Positions 60,860 through 64,000 of a stretch of DNA of 64,000 bases are shown in pieces. Made by a program: the position numbers and the translations under genes. The stretch is from Apostichopus japonicus (taxonomy: Eukaryota; Echinodermata; Holothuroidea; Aspidochirotida; Stichopodidae). Below the pieces are notes generated by a model. It was not told the DNA's origin, ran no database searches, and saw only the letters and a list, made by a program, of their open reading frames with translations. How positions within the stretch are numbered: the first letter of the stretch is position 1; every line of letters begins with the position of its first letter. The DNA lies in assembly GCF_037975245.1 (NCBI RefSeq), contig NC_092561.1:13949001-14013000 (forward strand), read 5' to 3'.

Positions 60860-61429
60860 CATCGTTGTCGGGTTCCGAATTTGAAAGACTAAGACATACT
60901 TTAGGACAACTGACTGCCTATTCCTTTGATATATAAGTAATCAATCCTTCACCATTTATCATGAATTTCTCGATCCTGATGAAACATGTAATAATTGTCA
61001 AGTATTATTGCTTCATCTATAACTGTGTATTGCGGTGTCTCATGGTTCCATTCATTGACGTCTTTCTGAACTTTTGTCTACGCAACTTTGTTTACGCAAC
61101 TTTTCAGTGACTTAAAAATGCGACATCACTAAACCTTACTAAATGTCACATCTTCATGCACACTAATTTTGTAATACAGCAGTCTGTCAACCGAGTCTCT
61201 ACAACTACAGGTCGTCATAATGCTAACACACGTTTTCCATTCCTGACGGTTCGTTGACAAACTGGATAACATGTCTTTTGGGTGAAAACTGTCCACTGAT
61301 TGTTACTTACCATATAAAGGTGTCCAACCTCAATTAATTCTTCCAGTTATTTACACACTATATTCGCTATACTTTCCAAGAATGCTAGAGCCTGACAACT
61401 GACATGTACTATCTATCACATGATACATG

Positions 61430-62415
61430 TCCTATCCACTATCGGCCAATATTAGCTGATGCATGTCATATCCACTTTATGATAGCTGATACATGTCATA
61501 TCCACTATATGATAGCTGATGCATGTCCTATCCACTTTATGATAGCTGATGCATGTCATATCCCCTATATGATAGCTGATGCATGTCCTATCCACTATAC
61601 GATAGCTGATGCATGTCCTATCCACTTTATGATAGCTGATGCATGTCATATCCCCTATATGATAGCTGATGCATGTAATATCCACTATATGATAGCTGAT
61701 GCATGTCATATCCACTATATGATAGCTGATGCATGTAATATCCACTATATGATTTATGATGCATGTCCTATCCACTATATGATAGCTGATGCATGTCATA
61801 TCCACTATATGATAGCTGATGTATTTCATATCCACTTTATGATAGCTGATGCATGTCATATCCACTATATGATAGCTGATGTATTTCATATCCACTATAT
61901 GATAGCTGATGCATGTCATATCCACTATATGATTGCTGATGCATGTCCTATCCACTATATGATAGCTGATGCATGTCATATCCACCATATGATTGCTGAT
62001 GCATGTCCTATCCACTATACGATAGCTGATGCATTTCATATCCACTAGATGAAAACTGATGCATGTCATATCCACTATATGATAGCTGATGTATGTCATA
62101 TTCACTATATGAAGTCTGATGCATGTTCGACCCACTATATGATAGCTGATGCATGTCCTGTCCACTATATGCCTATATTGGCTGATACGTGTCATACCCA
62201 CTATATTATAGCTGAAGTTTGTCATATATCCACTAGATGATAGCTGAAGTATGTCATTGTCATACCCACTATATGATAGCTGAAGTATGTCATTGTCATA
62301 CCCACTATATGATAGCTGAAGTATGTCACAACCACTATATGATATCTATTGCATGCCATATCCACTATATGATAGCTGATGCATGCCCAATCCACTTTAT
62401 GATAGCTGATGGATT
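61430..62415. repeat. 30-bp minisatellite, about 32 copies
   Basis: Unit of the type gatgcatgtcatatccacta plus tatgatagct. Variants alternate catgtcata/catgtccta and ctatat/ctttat. As the unit is ten codons long, frames stay open on both strands, giving ADACHIHYMI-type repeats on plus. The repeat decays at the right end (62,160-62,415). Confidence 0.95.
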
Positions 62416-62818
62416 GGGCTATCATATAACCCATTCAACGTTTACCCATAATGACGGTTTACATTTTAAGCTATTAGAGGTCGACGGTTAGAACAGTAGG
62501 CCCACTCGACAACCCATCTGCAAGCTCTCGTTGTGGAATCTTCCTGTTTCACACAGGAACTTTTAAAATGGAAAAGCCTTAAATCATCTTCAATCAATCT
62601 CTCTATCTGTAGACCATTAAGTAGTTTATCACAGTTTATGCCAAAACAATAGGTCTATTAAGGAATATATACAACGATGCGTAATCCTTCATGGAGGACT
62701 GATGCACTGCTCTAATTGTGGTATATTACCTTACATGGTAGTTGGTACGTAAAAACAGAATGGTATCATACGGGTACCAAAGGAAACGTATAATAAACAA
62801 TCGGTTGCGGTTACTTAC

Positions 62819-62860
62819 GGATGTTAGATCAACAGCAGAGTCATCATGATAGGATGCCAT
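62819..62860 (-). CDS. Candidate first coding exon (alternative 1)
   Basis: ATG GCA TCC then YHDDSAVDLTS, ending at a strong GTAAGT donor in phase 0. It joins in frame to the exon at 60.5 kb. Confidence 0.5.
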
Positions 62861-63023
62861 TTTAAAACAAAACTGAGCAAACCGTCACAGTTCGGCTAAG
62901 AAGGCATTCAATGTTATCACAAAGGGATATTCAATAAATGATGCAAATATAGTCACCAATCTGTAGAAAAAAAGGAACAAACAAAAACGTAGCTTAGTCC
63001 ACAGTTCTGTTTAGAATACAATC

Positions 63024-63052
63024 GATGTACTGCACAAAGTGCACAGTACATC
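63024..63052. repeat. Short near-palindrome
   Basis: gatgtactgcac and gtgcacagtacatc can pair around aaa. It lies between the two candidate first exons. No role known. Confidence 0.5.
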
Positions 63053-63219
63053 ACATACAAACGGATATCTAATACATGATCAGATTATAGCCGGCAAAAC
63101 TGAGCAAAGTTCAATTATGTTTACAATACCTCCCTTGTACTAATCCGTGTTTTAAACGAAGTTAGTCCATAAATAATGAAACACAGGGTTAACACCGGCT
63201 CAGTGGTCCGTTTACTTAC

Positions 63220-63254
63220 GTGGGTTTGATCATAAAGTCATCTCTAGGATCCAT
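63220..63254 (-). CDS. Candidate first coding exon (alternative 2)
   Basis: ATG GAT CCT then RDDFMIKP, ending at GTAAGT in phase 2. It has the same acidic style as the 62.8-kb exon (short, Asp-Asp). Its phase does not fit the 60.5-kb exon, so it belongs to another splice form, a neighbouring paralogue, or is chance. Confidence 0.35.
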
Positions 63255-64000
63255 TGGAATTTGACGGTAATGACAAGGCAAATTCACTGTTAAGTAGAAT
63301 AGCACTCACAAGATGAAGTACAGTTTATTATTCTGTATATAGTGCTAGTTTCGAATTATTTATTCATCGAACTTTATTGCTCATAAAGGCCAGGCGTTTA
63401 TTAATTGAAAGTAGTACTTGAAACTTTGGACGAATACCCTCGCACGGTATAAGCTGCGAGATAAATATAAATATGATAAAATAAATCGATAGCGGTCGGA
63501 TAGGAATGTTTCCCAACTTGATGAAAATTATCCGATCGAAGTCATAATAAGGCGATATATTTTAGGCAATTAACGTAGTTGGTGGCTCGTCGTGTTGAGC
63601 GGTCGAAGTCGAAAGTCGAAGTGGTGTAAGTTTGAGACTAGCGATACTACATGGGTAATTGAGGGCGCTATCAGTTGACCAAAACAATAGCGGTGTCAAA
63701 TTACGCCGCTACATAAGCCCCCTCGCATCACTGACCGATAAAAAAGGGTGAGTGATCGATCAAACAAAACAAATAAGGAAAATCCTTCATCGATATCTTG
63801 CTGGCCATCGGACGTGGCGTCCTGAGCGAGTAACTGTGACCGGAGGGACGGGATCGGCGGATGTGGCTATGTGGCTTTGTCGGTAGACGATGTAGCTGGC
63901 GGGTATGATAATATAACCGGCGTTACGTCTGTCAGTGAAAACTGCAGAGAGTGCGATATTTCATCCTGATCAGTCCACGCTACTTTTAGCCGGTCAATCG
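63255..64000. other. Right end of the window, possible 5' flank
   Basis: Upstream of both candidate first exons. The last ~400 bp is richer in CpG than the rest, which would fit a promoter region, but no defined element can be supported. Confidence 0.3.

Noticed and set aside
61404-62240. Open frames of 214 and 257 codons
   Set aside because: They are produced by a 30-bp minisatellite; no start context, domain or splice evidence.

Overview
The window looks like nuclear DNA of an animal, most likely a marine invertebrate and possibly a deuterostome such as an echinoderm. Genes are split into short exons with GT-AG introns. AT-rich introns and intergenic DNA are crowded with decayed LINEs, a Ty3/gypsy remnant, a cut-and-paste transposon, MITE-like foldbacks, a tRNA-derived SINE and long microsatellites. 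There is no operon structure, no long intact ORF and no prokaryotic signal. The species assignment is inference only.

Layout. The left three quarters is a diverged tandem segmental duplication read here as three copies: A (about 1-20.5 kb), B (about 21.6-42.4 kb) and a shortened C (about 45.5-50.7 kb). Copies A and B each carry a caspase gene on the minus strand. The A gene has a plausible start exon (12,281-12,353) and four catalytic exons (11.4-11.6, 10.5-10.7, 8.3-8.4 and 4.4-4.6 kb). Its critical His (THGDDG), Cys (QACRG) and substrate-pocket Arg regions are intact, and its short N-terminal region suggests an executioner-type enzyme. The B gene (exons near 35.6, 34.2-34.4, 33.3-33.5, 28.5-28.6 and 26.5-26.7 kb) keeps all catalytic motifs, but its start exon has an in-frame stop. 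Copy C joins sequence equivalent to A ~3.05 kb directly to sequence equivalent to A ~18.5 kb, so it lacks the caspase.

Each copy has its own insertions. A has a 2.2-kb terminal-inverted-repeat transposon beside the catalytic-Cys exon and a decayed LINE at 14.45-17.0 kb. B has two LINE 3' ends at 21.9-24.4 kb and about 2.6 kb of extra DNA at 29.5-32.1 kb. C is preceded by a gypsy remnant (44.2-46.2 kb) whose shortened relative opens the window.

The right quarter (50.4-63.3 kb) holds scattered minus-strand exons, two of them alternative ATG exons, that look like one gene with C2-domain-like C-terminal segments. Its last exon is also duplicated, in decaying form, in A (20.2 kb) and B (42.1 kb). 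Its introns are rich in tandem repeats: ~525-bp units, (GAT)n, about 200 copies of (GGAT), a ~107-bp satellite, (TA)n and a 30-bp minisatellite. The last ~700 bp shows nothing I can assign.
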